A DNA stretch of 34,272 nucleotides. Origin: Thermoflexus sp. (lineage in GTDB: Bacteria > Chloroflexota > Anaerolineae > B4-G1 > SLSP01). The notes under the pieces are model-generated. The model searched no databases and was not told the origin of the DNA. It worked only from the letters and a program-made list of their open reading frames with translations. Position 1 is the stretch's first letter. Each line of letters begins with the position of its first letter. Shown here in pieces: positions 20,001 to 26,988 of this stretch. Location of the stretch: the NCBI GenBank assembly GCA_020722365.1, contig DYKY01000003.1:29385-63656 (forward strand), written 5' to 3'. The position numbers and the translations under genes are program-made.

Positions 20001-20666
20001 GGAGAGGTCGTTGCTGGCGACCAGCGCGGTGAAGGGGACGTTGGAGGCGAGGATCTGCTCCATCGCCCGCCGCCCGCCGCCGGTGCCGTGGGAGCCGTAG
20101 GCGATCAGGCGCGGGTCGGTTTCCAGGCCGTATGCTTGCACGGCGGCGTGATAGGCATGGATGCGGCGCGCGCTGTCGCCGTCGGTGTCGCGCTGGTATC
20201 CGGCGATAAAGGCGATGCGCCGGTGGCCGTGCGCGACCAGGTGTGCCATCGCTTGCTGGATGCCGCCCTCGTTGTCGGCCATAACTGTTGGCCCTTTCTC
20301 TCCGGCGCCGACGAACACAATGGGGTACTCCTCGGCGACAAGGCGTTGTAGATAACTCGCCATTGGTTCCGCGGTGAACCGTCCCACGATCAGCAGCCCA
20401 TCCACGTTCCACGGGCCGACCGGGATGAAATCGACGTCCGGCAAGGGGACGGCCCAGGCCGGGCGCGGACTTTCCTGGCCAATGCCCAGGTCTACGCTGC
20501 ACGAAAGCAGGAGGTTGCAGTCCATATCATGCGCGGCGGCGCGCGTCCCTTCATACACCGGGCCGAGGAACGTGTCGAGCGTCCCGGTATACACGCGCCA
20601 GCCTGCCAGCACGCCTATGGTGGGGCGATTGTGTTTGTACGTTGTCTCCCTTCCATCATGATGCAT
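17010..20666 (-). CDS. Hybrid one-protein regulator: LacI-type sensor, histidine kinase, two receivers, AraC output
   Basis: A 1218-aa soluble protein without membrane segments. Residues about 15-305 form a LacI/GalR-type sugar-binding domain (RPTIGVLAGWRVYTGT, HLVAHGHRRIAFIAGY, DVAVIGFDD) without the usual DNA-binding head. A helical region and a GAF-like region (about 455-590) follow. The kinase has H612 in SMVSHELRTPLNLI, N-box NLINNAVKFT, DTGLGI and GYGGLGLGLAI. Receiver 1 (about 858-970) is divergent but keeps Asp in VILDQ and Lys in FLMKP. Receiver 2 (about 988-1105) is canonical, with D1036 in LLDLMMPE. The C-terminus is an AraC two-helix-turn-helix domain (GEIAAHVGLSERHLTRCF, ITEVAMAVGFSSGGYFTRVF). 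It would sense a cytosolic sugar and control nearby genes; the two 65-bp elements are likely targets. The start has AAGGA upstream and overlaps, head to head, the possible TTG start of the Lnt-like frame. Confidence 0.93.
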   Translation of the reverse strand: MHHDGRETTYKHNRPTIGVLAGWRVYTGTLDTFLGPVYEGTRAAAHDMDCNLLLSCSVDLGIGQESPRPAWAVPLPDVDFIPVGPWNVDGLLIVGRFTAEPMASYLQRLVAEEYPIVFVGAGEKGPTVMADNEGGIQQAMAHLVAHGHRRIAFIAGYQRDTDGDSARRIHAYHAAVQAYGLETDPRLIAYGSHGTGGGRRAMEQILASNVPFTALVASNDLSALGAMQVLNRNGLHVPRDVAVIGFDDRLEATAHVPPMTTVRYPAFEEGYQGVLLVLEYIEGRVKGVKTVQVPTQLIVRESCGCSIGAPTTADAAKTAQVAQDESATTSIAQAIAATMNIHMQRLNADEVRLLCQRLVEAFVTDIQQRDNRALYVTLRQILQQAVALGGNPNAWQAAISLLRDNSAALVGMTADPEVWRHAENILDRARLVIGEIAHEQNTRHMLRQIDISDQIGRMTARFFAAQDEAEIFAILPDTLPTIGIRHAVVAFYESEGADPAAWSVVQAPLLSDESQRRFLSRQFPPPGLYPDDQPFSLALLPLRIQGGASGFVAFDAGNLEPCAHIVRQLAASLRGIGLYRQAVEAQRLAEERRQMAEDASRLKSRFLSMVSHELRTPLNLISGLSDLLLRETPPETALNSNRQEDLKRIYVNAQHLDGLIRDVLDLTRIEVGQLQLSYEVVDINEMLEPVIVIARQLAQDKALRWQADIPDSLPRVWGDRTRLRQIVLNLINNAVKFTSQGEVGLRVTVGNDADASEAADTPRTLTISVHDTGLGISPEEQALIFDEFRQSERTTSRGYGGLGLGLAICKLLVEMHQGAIGVHSTGEEGRGAEFYFTLPVMEHETSATGECDDAARGHVLLLTEDVAQGQRLEEHLAHKGVDIVMRTVSTETDWRALLCSGSPDAVILDQAVTSAHGWNILKTLKEHPHTRDVPVLCYTLSGDGGKGALLPLDFLMKPLGRTQLAEMLLGQGLLDTPGGTSETRKILVVDDDPNILAMHTRMVQAQSPHYHVLQAHNGREALDILRQEQPDLVLLDLMMPELDGFSVLEAMRDDPATQHIPVVILTAQVLTEADMVRLNRGMVSILSKGLFSAEETLEHIEAMLARRRKTVLDVQRLVHKAMAFIHTHYMDPLTRGEIAAHVGLSERHLTRCFQQEVGVTPMTYLNRYRIQQAKALLDAGDMSITEVAMAVGFSSGGYFTRVFHQEMGVSPREFQNKT

Positions 20667-20719
20667 CGTCTGTATCCTTCATCTTCAAGACTATCACCAT
20701 CGGAGCGATTTGGCAAGTC

Positions 20720-21934
20720 ATGGCGGGCATTTCGCTGCTGACCGATAGCGGTGCTCGGCGCTTTCACACCCGCACCAGATTCGATTGGTTCGTGCCGCAA
20801 GGCATCGTGGCCTGGGTGGGCATCGAGCTGATCCGCATTTTCATCCCCATCGCCGGGACGTGGGGCTTCGTGGCTTACACCCTGCACAGCCAACCGTGGC
20901 TTATCCAACCGGCGAGCATCTTCGGCATCTTTGGCGTGAGCGCGCTGATCATCCTCGTCAACTATGCGCTGGGTTTGGGCGCGCTCCAGTTGTGGGATCG
21001 CCGTTGGCCGCTCGAGGAGGCCCCGGTCACGCCCCAACGCCCCCTGGTGCGCCGCTGGTTGATCGTCGCTGGTGTGACGCTGGCCGTCTGGACCGGATTG
21101 AGCCTGGCGCTTCTTCTGCCGACGGATGGCCCTACGGTGCGCGTAGCGGCAGTCCAGCCGGCGGCCTCGCCCATCATCTCCGCGAATCAGGACAAGGCAG
21201 CGCTCGTGGCGCAATTGCACGCGCGCATGGTCGAACAGACCCGCGAGGCGGCGGCGCAGGGCGCGCAGGTCATCGTCTGGCCGGAAGGTGGATTGCAGTA
21301 CGATCCGCAGGTACAAGACCCGCTCGGCCTGGCGGCCCTGGCGCGGGAGACGGGGGCCTATCTGGTCATCGGCTATGTGGTGGATGTGACCGAACATGTC
21401 TTCCGCAACGAGGCCACCGTCATCAGCCCGGAAGGGGCGTTCCTGGGTGTGTTTGGCAAGGATCATCCGGTCGTCTTCGGCGGCGAAACCAGCCCCACGC
21501 GCGGCACTTATCCGGTCTACGAGACCCCGTGGGGGGTGATGGGCACCATCATCTGCTACGACCTCGATTTCACGGACACAGCCCGCAAACTGACGCGGCA
21601 GGGCGCGCAGCTCATCGCCGTGCCCTCCAACGACTGGTCCGGCATCACCTACAAGCACTACACGCACGTCGTCTTCCGCGCCCTCGAAAACCGCGCCGCG
21701 ATGGTCAAGGCCGACGGCGGCTACGACTCGGCGGTGGTCGATCCGCGCGGGCGCGTGCTGGCGCTGGCGACGCATCCTGAGGGCGGCGAGGCGACGCTGG
21801 TGGCCAACGTGCCGCTCGGCAGCGGCAACAGCCTTGCCGCGAGCCTGGGCGACTGGTTCGGCTGGCTTTGTCTGGCGGGCATGGCCTTCTTCACGGTGGG
21901 GGAGGGCTGGTTGGTTAAGCGGGCGGAGGGGTAG
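20720..21934 (+). CDS. Apolipoprotein N-acyltransferase/nitrilase-like protein with a short N-terminal membrane part
   Basis: The C-terminal half is a CN-hydrolase domain with a complete triad: Glu in VIVWPEGGLQY, Lys in FGKDHPVVFGG, Cys in GTIICYDLDF. It is preceded by membrane helices (FGIFGVSALIILVNYAL, LIVAGVTLAVWTGLSLALLL) and followed by one (WFGWLCLAGMAFFTVGEGWL). The membrane part matches only the later helices of Lnt, including IELIRIFIPIAGTWGF and SQPWLIQPASIFGIFGVSAL; the first five or so are missing. Lnt adds the third acyl chain to lipoproteins. The frame is open back to a TTG at 20642, inside the divergent kinase gene, but the first ATG is 20720 and no good Shine-Dalgarno is seen. 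A 5'-truncated remnant is possible; the intact triad argues that selection persisted at least recently. Confidence 0.75.
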   Translation: MAGISLLTDSGARRFHTRTRFDWFVPQGIVAWVGIELIRIFIPIAGTWGFVAYTLHSQPWLIQPASIFGIFGVSALIILVNYALGLGALQLWDRRWPLEEAPVTPQRPLVRRWLIVAGVTLAVWTGLSLALLLPTDGPTVRVAAVQPAASPIISANQDKAALVAQLHARMVEQTREAAAQGAQVIVWPEGGLQYDPQVQDPLGLAALARETGAYLVIGYVVDVTEHVFRNEATVISPEGAFLGVFGKDHPVVFGGETSPTRGTYPVYETPWGVMGTIICYDLDFTDTARKLTRQGAQLIAVPSNDWSGITYKHYTHVVFRALENRAAMVKADGGYDSAVVDPRGRVLALATHPEGGEATLVANVPLGSGNSLAASLGDWFGWLCLAGMAFFTVGEGWLVKRAEG

Positions 21935-21978
21935 CGGTCAGTGATCGGATTGTCCTCATGGCGACGAATAGATGCCAG

Positions 21979-22007
21979 TTGACTTTTTGCCCTTCAAAGA
22001 TTATCAT
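21979..22007 (+). promoter_or_regulatory. Sigma-70-type promoter of the PhnD-C-E transporter operon
   Basis: TTGACT at 21979-21984 and TATCAT at 22002-22007 are separated by exactly 17 bp, and lie about 45 bp before the ATG at 22053. This is the best consensus promoter in the window. The other bases of the 118-bp gap after the Lnt-like gene show nothing else recognisable. Confidence 0.65.
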
Positions 22008-22052
22008 AGCGTTGTATCGTTTCACCATACCATTTCACAAGGAGGGTTTGTC

Positions 22053-22946
22053 ATGCGTAAGTATCTGTTTATCATGGTTGGGCTGCTCCTGGTAGCGGCA
22101 ATGGGCCTTTCCGGTTGCGGAGGGGCGAAATTGGGAACGGAAGAGAACCCCATCATCTGGTCTTTTGTGCCATCGCAGGATTCTGAGGAAGTGTTGGCCG
22201 GCGCGCAGCAGGTCGCGGATATGGTCACGGATAAAACGGGTCTCGTCATCAAGGCCAATATCGCCACTGAGTATGCCGGCGTGATCGAAGCGATGTGCAA
22301 CGGCGAGGCGCACATGGGCGCGCTCAATACCTTCGGGTACGTTCTCGCTCACGAGCGCAAGTGCGCGGATGTAGCTATCGCGTCGGTGCGTTACGGCACG
22401 GCCTTCTACACCGGGCAGCTCGTCGCGAACGCGGATGCGGGCATCACGAGCATCAAAGATTTGGCCGGCAAGACGTTCTGCCGCCCTGACCCTTTGTCCA
22501 CCAGTGGCTGGATCATCCCCAGCATTATGATGCAGGCTGAAGGCATCAACCCGGACACGGACCTGAAGCAGGTTGTGGATGCCGGTGGGCACGATGGCGT
22601 CATCACCTCCGTTTACAACGGTGACTGCGACGCCGGCGCGACCTTTGTGGATGCGCGCAGCAACGTCGAGGATGAACTGACCGATGTCAAGGACAAGGTC
22701 ATCGTCTTTGCCACGTCGCCCGAGATCCCCAACGACACGATTTCGTTTGCCAAGGATGTGCCGCAGGACATACGGGATCAAATTACGCAGGCCCTGCTGG
22801 AAATTGCTTCGGATGAAGCCTCTCTGGAAATCTTGAAAGAGACGTATTCCTGGAATGGGCTTGAAGCCAAAGACGATAGTTTCTACGATCCCTTCCGCCA
22901 GGTTCTCGATGCTTCGGGTGTGGATGTTGAAAGTTTTATGAAGTAG
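22053..22946 (+). CDS. phnD: PhnD-type phosphate/phosphonate solute-binding lipoprotein
   Basis: A 297-aa lipoprotein. ATG 22053 is chosen over the upstream start in the ORF track because AAGGAGGG lies 6 nt before it and it opens a proper lipoprotein signal (MRKYLFIMVGLLLVAAMGLS, then lipobox LSGC at C22). The mature part has the PhnD layout: IIWSFVPSQDSEEVLAG, the domain I segment AMCNGEAHMGALNTFGYVLA, and the hinge-proximal DLAGKTFCRPDPLSTSGW with STSG, the ligand-phosphate contact of this family. It captures phosphate, phosphite, phosphonate or a related small ligand outside the cell. No C-P lyase or phosphonatase gene is nearby, so the ligand is open. Head of an operon with the ATPase and permease. 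Confidence 0.88.
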   Translation: MRKYLFIMVGLLLVAAMGLSGCGGAKLGTEENPIIWSFVPSQDSEEVLAGAQQVADMVTDKTGLVIKANIATEYAGVIEAMCNGEAHMGALNTFGYVLAHERKCADVAIASVRYGTAFYTGQLVANADAGITSIKDLAGKTFCRPDPLSTSGWIIPSIMMQAEGINPDTDLKQVVDAGGHDGVITSVYNGDCDAGATFVDARSNVEDELTDVKDKVIVFATSPEIPNDTISFAKDVPQDIRDQITQALLEIASDEASLEILKETYSWNGLEAKDDSFYDPFRQVLDASGVDVESFMK

Positions 22947-22954
22947 GCTCACAT

Positions 22955-22989
22955 AGCCAGGGGGAGCGCGTTGTAGCCTCCCCCTGGCT
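22955..22989 (+). terminator. 12-bp GC-rich hairpin after phnD
   Basis: AGCCAGGGGGAG and CTCCCCCTGGCT form a perfect 12-bp stem with an 11-nt loop, 8 bp after the phnD stop. No T-run follows, so it more likely protects the binding-protein mRNA or attenuates transcription than ends it. Confidence 0.6.
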
Positions 22990-23053
22990 CTATAAAACGT
23001 AAAACGTAAAACGTAAACGCGCTGTATTGCGTCTTACGTTTTACGTTTTATAG
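22990..23053 (+). repeat. 20-bp perfect inverted repeat built of TAAAACG heptamers
   Basis: CTATAAAACGTAAAACGTAA (22990-23009) is exactly complementary to TTACGTTTTACGTTTTATAG (23034-23053). Both arms are made of 7-bp words (AAAACGT). It starts at the base after the GC-rich hairpin, so two hairpins follow each other in the phnD-phnC gap. Confidence 0.85.
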
Positions 23054-23082
23054 TGCTTTTCGTCAATGAGGAGGCTTGATCT

Positions 23083-23865
23083 ATGCTTATCGTGGAAAAC
23101 CTCACCAAAATTTACCCTGACGGCACGAAGGCCCTGGACAATGTGAGTTTCACCGTTGAGGATGGCGAGTTCCTGATTGTTATCGGTTTGAGTGGATCGG
23201 GGAAATCTACATTACTGCGCTGTATCAACCGGTTGGTGGACCCCACTGCGGGGCGCATCGTGTGGAATGGCAAGGACGTCACTGCCGCCGCCGGACAGGA
23301 ATTGCGCCTGATTCGCCGGGAGATCGGGATGATTTTCCAGCACTTCAACCTGGTCAGGCGGCTTTCGGTGGAAAAAAACGTACTGACCGGGCGATTGGGC
23401 TACACCAAACCCTCTTTAGCTCTGTTCGGTCGTTTCCCGCCGGAGACCCGCGACCTGGCGCGACAGGCGATGGCGCGCGTCGGCATCGCCGAGCTGGCGC
23501 AGAAGCGCGCCGACGAATTGAGCGGTGGGCAGCAGCAGCGCGTCGGCATCGCGCGCGCGTTGATGCAGGAGCCTAACATGATCCTGGCCGACGAACCGGT
23601 CTCCGCCCTCGACCCCGTGCTGGCCCACAACATCCTGCAACATCTCGAAAGGCTCAACCAGGAGGGAATGACGATTTTGTGCAGCCTGCACTACCTGGAT
23701 TTGGTGCAGCGTTACGCCTCGCGCGTCATCGGGCTGCGCGAAGGCCGCGTTGTCTATCGCGGCACACGCGAGGAAATCCGCCGGATGACGGACGAAGAAT
23801 TCCAGAACATCTATGGCGAAGAGGCCGTCCGCATCGAAACCGGCCGCAGCATCAGTGGAGGTTAG
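23083..23865 (+). CDS. phnC: PhnC-type ABC transporter ATPase
   Basis: A 260-aa nucleotide-binding subunit with AGGAGG 8 nt before ATG 23083. Walker A is [18 protein letters not shown]-loop [10 protein letters not shown], signature [16 protein letters not shown], Walker [14 protein letters not shown] and the H-loop [13 protein letters not shown]. The sequence [16 protein letters not shown], a stretch around residue 95-110, is typical of phosphonate-type ATPases. It powers the importer formed with the upstream binding protein and the downstream permease, 3 bp away, whose Shine-Dalgarno lies in this gene's end. Confidence 0.93.
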   Translation: MLIVENLTKIYPDGTKALDNVSFTVEDGEFLIVIGLSGSGKSTLLRCINRLVDPTAGRIVWNGKDVTAAAGQELRLIRREIGMIFQHFNLVRRLSVEKNVLTGRLGYTKPSLALFGRFPPETRDLARQAMARVGIAELAQKRADELSGGQQQRVGIARALMQEPNMILADEPVSALDPVLAHNILQHLERLNQEGMTILCSLHYLDLVQRYASRVIGLREGRVVYRGTREEIRRMTDEEFQNIYGEEAVRIETGRSISGG

Positions 23866-23868
23866 GCT

Positions 23869-25374
23869 ATGGCAAGGCGCACAGTAACCCAAAAGGAACG
23901 CACACTCCGTACCGTCTCGCCTGTGGTTGCAGGCGTGCTTTCGCTGATTCCCGGCCTGGGACAGATCGTCATCGGCGTGTGGGAGCGCGGCCTGATTTTC
24001 CTGGGCAGCATGGCCTCGCTCGTGGGCCTGATCATCTGGCGCGTCAGCGTGATCGCTTACCGCCAGGCCACCTGGGCCGAGCGCATCCCGGTCGCCTTCC
24101 GCCGCCAGCCGCTTTTGTACGTGCTGGTCATCGCAATAATTGGCTTGTGGGCGCTTATCATCCTCGACGCGGTCAATACGGCGCGTCGCAAGAAAACGCG
24201 GGAGACGCTGGCTTACATCATCATCGGCCTGGTCTTTTTCCTGCTGGGCTGGCAAATCGTCGAGATCGACATGGTCAAGCTTTTTACCGAACTGCCCGAC
24301 GCTTTCCCCATCATCACGAAAATCGCCTGGCCCTGGCCCAGCGCCTTTGTCCGGGACGAGGAAATCTACCAGGGTATGGAACTGCTGTATACGGATTGCG
24401 AGGATAAGGTCATCCCCGACCCCTTGCCCGTGATCGACGGACAGCCCTATCTGGAAGTCAGCCCGCGCTGCGGGGTGCTTTCCGGCTATGAGGTTGAGGG
24501 CACGATGCTCACCGTCGAGGGGCATGGCTTCCGGCCCGGACAGGAAGTGGTGATGTGGTGGGCGGACCCCGTCGGCAAGGAGTTCCGCGTGCGCTACGGC
24601 GGAGAATTTATCACGGTGACGCCGGATGCGAACGGCGACTTTTCTGCCGCGTTCCCAATGCCGAATCTGCTCATCCCGCCCAGCGCGGGGGAGGGGCCGC
24701 ACGAGCACAAACTCCTGGCCCGGCAGACTACGTCTGTCGGCGGGTTGAAGCCCAGCGAGGGGCTGCTGCTGGCTATCGAAAAAATGGTGGAGACCATTTT
24801 CCTGGGGATGATGGCTACTCTGTTCGGCATCGTCTTTGCCATCCCTGTCAGTTTCCTGGCCGCGCACAACCTGATGGCAGGCTCGCCGTTGACGTTGGCC
24901 ATCTACTACATCACCCGCTTCGTGCTCAACATCATCCGCTCCATCGAGCCGATCATCTGGGCCATCGTCGCCACGCTGTGGGTGGGCCTGGGGCCGTTTG
25001 CAGGCGTGATCGCGCTGCTGGTGCACAGCATCGCGGCGTTGGGCAAGCTCTACTCCGAGGCCATCGAGAGCATCGACCCCGGCCCCATCGAGGCGGTCCA
25101 CGCGACCGGCGCGAACTGGATTCAGACCATCGTCTATGCCGTGGTCCCGCAGGTCATCCCGCCCTTCGTCTCGTTCACCATCTACCGCTGGGACATCAAC
25201 GTGCGCATGTCGACCATCATCGGCGCGGTGGGCGGCGGCGGTATCGGCTTCTTGCTGATGCAGTGGATCCGGCTGACGGACTACCGCTCCGCCGGCATCG
25301 CCGTGTGGTTTATCGCCATCACCGTCGCGATCCTCGATTTTGTCAGCGCGAAGATTCGCGAGCGTTACGTGTGA
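23869..25374 (+). CDS. phnE: PhnE-type permease with extra N-terminal helices and a beta-rich external domain
   Basis: A 501-aa permease, about twice the usual PhnE length (250-280). Residues about 300-500 are the standard core, with helices such as FLGMMATLFGIVFAIPVSFLA, the EAA-like loop SIDPGPIEAVHATGANW, and GAVGGGGIGFLLMQ. Ahead of it lie an N-terminal part with several helices, including VAGVLSLIPGLGQIVIGVWE (which recalls the PGLGQ motif of TM2-like domains), and an external region of about 130 residues (LEVSPRCGVLSGYEVEGTML, VEGHGFRPGQEVVMWWADP) that resembles an IPT/Ig-like beta-sandwich. The external domain may dock the lipoprotein. GGAGG precedes the start; it is the last gene of the operon. 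Confidence 0.88.
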   Translation: MARRTVTQKERTLRTVSPVVAGVLSLIPGLGQIVIGVWERGLIFLGSMASLVGLIIWRVSVIAYRQATWAERIPVAFRRQPLLYVLVIAIIGLWALIILDAVNTARRKKTRETLAYIIIGLVFFLLGWQIVEIDMVKLFTELPDAFPIITKIAWPWPSAFVRDEEIYQGMELLYTDCEDKVIPDPLPVIDGQPYLEVSPRCGVLSGYEVEGTMLTVEGHGFRPGQEVVMWWADPVGKEFRVRYGGEFITVTPDANGDFSAAFPMPNLLIPPSAGEGPHEHKLLARQTTSVGGLKPSEGLLLAIEKMVETIFLGMMATLFGIVFAIPVSFLAAHNLMAGSPLTLAIYYITRFVLNIIRSIEPIIWAIVATLWVGLGPFAGVIALLVHSIAALGKLYSEAIESIDPGPIEAVHATGANWIQTIVYAVVPQVIPPFVSFTIYRWDINVRMSTIIGAVGGGGIGFLLMQWIRLTDYRSAGIAVWFIAITVAILDFVSAKIRERYV

Positions 25375-25385
25375 CCAATGGCGGC

Positions 25386-25436
25386 TGCCGACCACAACTG
25401 CCGACCACGAATGACGGAACGAATAAACGAATGAGG
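25386..25436. repeat. 51-bp direct repeat, left copy
   Basis: This segment after phnE matches 26111-26161 at 49 of 51 positions. It begins TGCCGACCAC and ends AACGAATGAGG, and includes two 13-bp CTGCCGACCACRA units. The two copies bracket the GxxExxY gene. Confidence 0.9.
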
Positions 25437-25538
25437 TACAGCGGGGATTCGTGGGTTTGGCGGGGGGGTGAGGCTTGACCGGAACCGTGTTTGCGCGTAT
25501 ACCACAAATCAACGCGAGTTCTCGAAGAGCAGGCATCC

Positions 25539-25602
25539 CATTCGTTTATTCTTTGAAGGATTCGTGGTTGGCATTCGTTGAGGGATTCGTGGTCAGCAGT
25601 CG
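25539..25602. repeat. Degenerate inverted copy of the 51-bp repeat
   Basis: CATTCGTTTATTC (25539-25551) is the exact complement of GAATAAACGAATG in the left 51-bp repeat. GATTCGTGGTCAGCAGTCG nearby is close to the complement of its CGACTGCCGACCACGAAT part. The 249-bp gap before the GxxExxY gene is therefore a large imperfect palindrome with an unrelated centre of about 100 bp. Confidence 0.7.
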
Positions 25603-25623
25603 TAACCGGCAAAGGAGCGCACA

Positions 25624-26139
25624 ATGTCCAAACTGATCGTAGATGCCACCGGCAATGATCTGACTTATCGCATCATCGGCGCGGCGATGGCCGTGCATAA
25701 CTTCATCGGGCCGGGCTACAGGGAGAAGGTTTACGAGCGCGCGCTGGCAGTGGAGCTACGCGACCGGGAGATTGTCGTGGAGCGGCAGTATCCGGTGGAG
25801 GTTGCTTACGCGGATATGCGGGTGGGGCAGTTCTACCTGGATTTGTTCGTCGAACAAACCGTGGTGGTGGAAATCAAGGCTTTCCCGCACGCGCTAACCG
25901 ATGATGAGCTTGGGCAAGTGATCAATTACCTCAAGGCAACGCAAGCGCCCGTGGCTTTGCTCTTCAACTTTGGGCGACGCAAGCTGGAATGGAAGCGCCT
26001 TTTTCCACCCGAAGACGACGGCCCCATCCAGCGCATCGGGCGGGATGATGTGCGCAAGGCGCATCGCAAAGAGGGTGAGCCGCCGGAGTATGTCCCGGCG
26101 TCGAAGCGGTTGCCGACCACGACTGCCGACCACGAATGA
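25624..26139 (+). CDS. GxxExxY protein (PD-(D/E)XK-like fold)
   Basis: A 171-aa protein with AAGGAG 6 nt before ATG 25624. The family signature G-Y-R-E-K-V-Y is in GPGYREKVYERALAVEL. The nuclease-like core follows: YLDLFVEQTVVVEIKAF gives D and ExK of a PD-(D/E)XK site, then the TDDELGQVINYLKATQ helix and ALLFNFGRRKLEWKR. GxxExxY proteins are widespread, often near repeats, and their function is not established. The last residues (LPTTTADHE) are encoded by the right 51-bp repeat, so the C-terminus comes from repeat DNA. No partner gene is adjacent on the same strand. Confidence 0.88.
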   Translation: MSKLIVDATGNDLTYRIIGAAMAVHNFIGPGYREKVYERALAVELRDREIVVERQYPVEVAYADMRVGQFYLDLFVEQTVVVEIKAFPHALTDDELGQVINYLKATQAPVALLFNFGRRKLEWKRLFPPEDDGPIQRIGRDDVRKAHRKEGEPPEYVPASKRLPTTTADHE

Positions 26140-26161
26140 CGGAACGAATAAACAAATGAGG
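26111..26161. repeat. 51-bp direct repeat, right copy
   Basis: This is the second copy of 25386-25436 (49 of 51). It covers the last codons and stop of the GxxExxY gene. A further partial copy (TTGCCGACCACGAATG) follows at 26169-26184. Confidence 0.9.
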
Positions 26162-26192
26162 CTGGGCTTGCCGACCACGAATGGGGAATGTG

Positions 26193-26585
26193 TTATCGTT
26201 GTGGTGTGATTTTTGTCAGTACGAATGCGTATGCCGCTTGAGCTTGCCGGTAGAATTGTTGTACCTGGGCTGCGGTTGGGGTCAGCGGCAAATCGGTTGG
26301 ATACCGTACCTCAACGGCGTAGGGGGTCAATCCGGCAATATGGACTTCCAGTTCGGTAAAGCTCGCATCGACTTCCAGGCACAAATCAAGCAAGTATCCC
26401 AGGTCATGGCGGTAAAGAAACGAAACATCCCGAGATGTCAAAAACGCTTTGAGACTTTTCTCCACGGCTTGCTGGCAGTGGAAGGCTGCTATGTTACGAG
26501 GGTACACCTCAAAGGTCAAAAGCAGCGCAACGGCTTGTAAATCATCCCGCGCTTTGGATAACCATTCGTCAACTCGGTCGTTCAT
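26193..26585 (-). CDS. HEPN-domain protein of a MNT/HEPN pair
   Basis: A 130-aa helical protein with the HEPN signature: WLSKARDDLQAVALLL, then NIAAFHCQQAVEKSLKAFL, then LYRHDLGYLLDLC, and the C-terminal RYPTDLPLTPTAAQVQQFY. This is the PF05168-like type. It overlaps the nucleotidyltransferase gene by 17 bp. Such pairs act as toxin-antitoxin modules in which the MNT protein modifies the HEPN protein with AMP. I do not see the R-x4-6-H ribonuclease motif in its usual place, so a toxic RNase role is not proven. No strong Shine-Dalgarno is present; translation probably depends on coupling. Confidence 0.85.
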   Translation of the reverse strand: MNDRVDEWLSKARDDLQAVALLLTFEVYPRNIAAFHCQQAVEKSLKAFLTSRDVSFLYRHDLGYLLDLCLEVDASFTELEVHIAGLTPYAVEVRYPTDLPLTPTAAQVQQFYRQAQAAYAFVLTKITPQR

Positions 26586-26892
26586 ACAGCACTTTTCCGG
26601 TTTCTAAGATTTGCTGTACAAAAGAATGTGGGCGGGAGAGACATTGCTTTACTTCGGCGGGGGTGTAGGCCAAAATATCTACGGGCGTCTTCCGGGGACG
26701 TAAGGCGCGGCTAATGGCCTCTTGGCGTTGGTCGCGCGCAAGGTTGGAGTCCCATATCACGAGCAAATCAATGTCACTCTGCGCTGTGGCTGTGCCATCC
26801 GCGTAAGAACCAAAGACCACCACTTTTTCAGGGGTCAGGTTTTGCAGTAGCTTCGCGAGCAGTCTTTGTAATTGCGTCTCGTTTTCGTTCAT
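26569..26892 (-). CDS. MNT-type minimal nucleotidyltransferase (antitoxin-like)
   Basis: The ORF track begins at 26949, but ATG 26892 (MNENETQLQRL) gives the usual length of about 107 aa and has AAAGAAG upstream; neither start has a strong ribosome site. The catalytic motif GS-x10-DxD is intact in FGSYADGTATAQSDIDLLV, and the third acidic residue is in TPVDILAY. Enzymes of this family transfer AMP to a Tyr of the partner HEPN protein and neutralise it. The gene order (MNT first, HEPN second, short overlap) is common for these modules. The pair lies 96 bp downstream of the broken aldolase gene on the same strand. Confidence 0.85.
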   Translation of the reverse strand: MNENETQLQRLLAKLLQNLTPEKVVVFGSYADGTATAQSDIDLLVIWDSNLARDQRQEAISRALRPRKTPVDILAYTPAEVKQCLSRPHSFVQQILETGKVLYERPS

Positions 26893-26988
26893 CAGCTTCT
26901 TTACCTGTGCTTCTGAACAAATTGTAGCATGGTTTAATCTGGAGAGCAAACGCGCCGCGCAGCTAGAATGTCGGTTTGTGGTCGGTGC

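Noticed and set aside
20615-21775. 386-aa minus-strand ORF opposite the Lnt-like gene
   Set aside because: Composition is typical of antisense shadow (Arg, Asp, His rich). The plus strand has the full Glu-Lys-Cys triad and membrane helices.
23416-25536. 706-aa minus-strand ORF
   Set aside because: It is exactly antisense to phnC and phnE, has low-complexity composition rich in Asp, His and Arg, and no recognisable motif. The plus-strand genes carry complete ABC motifs and ribosome binding sites.
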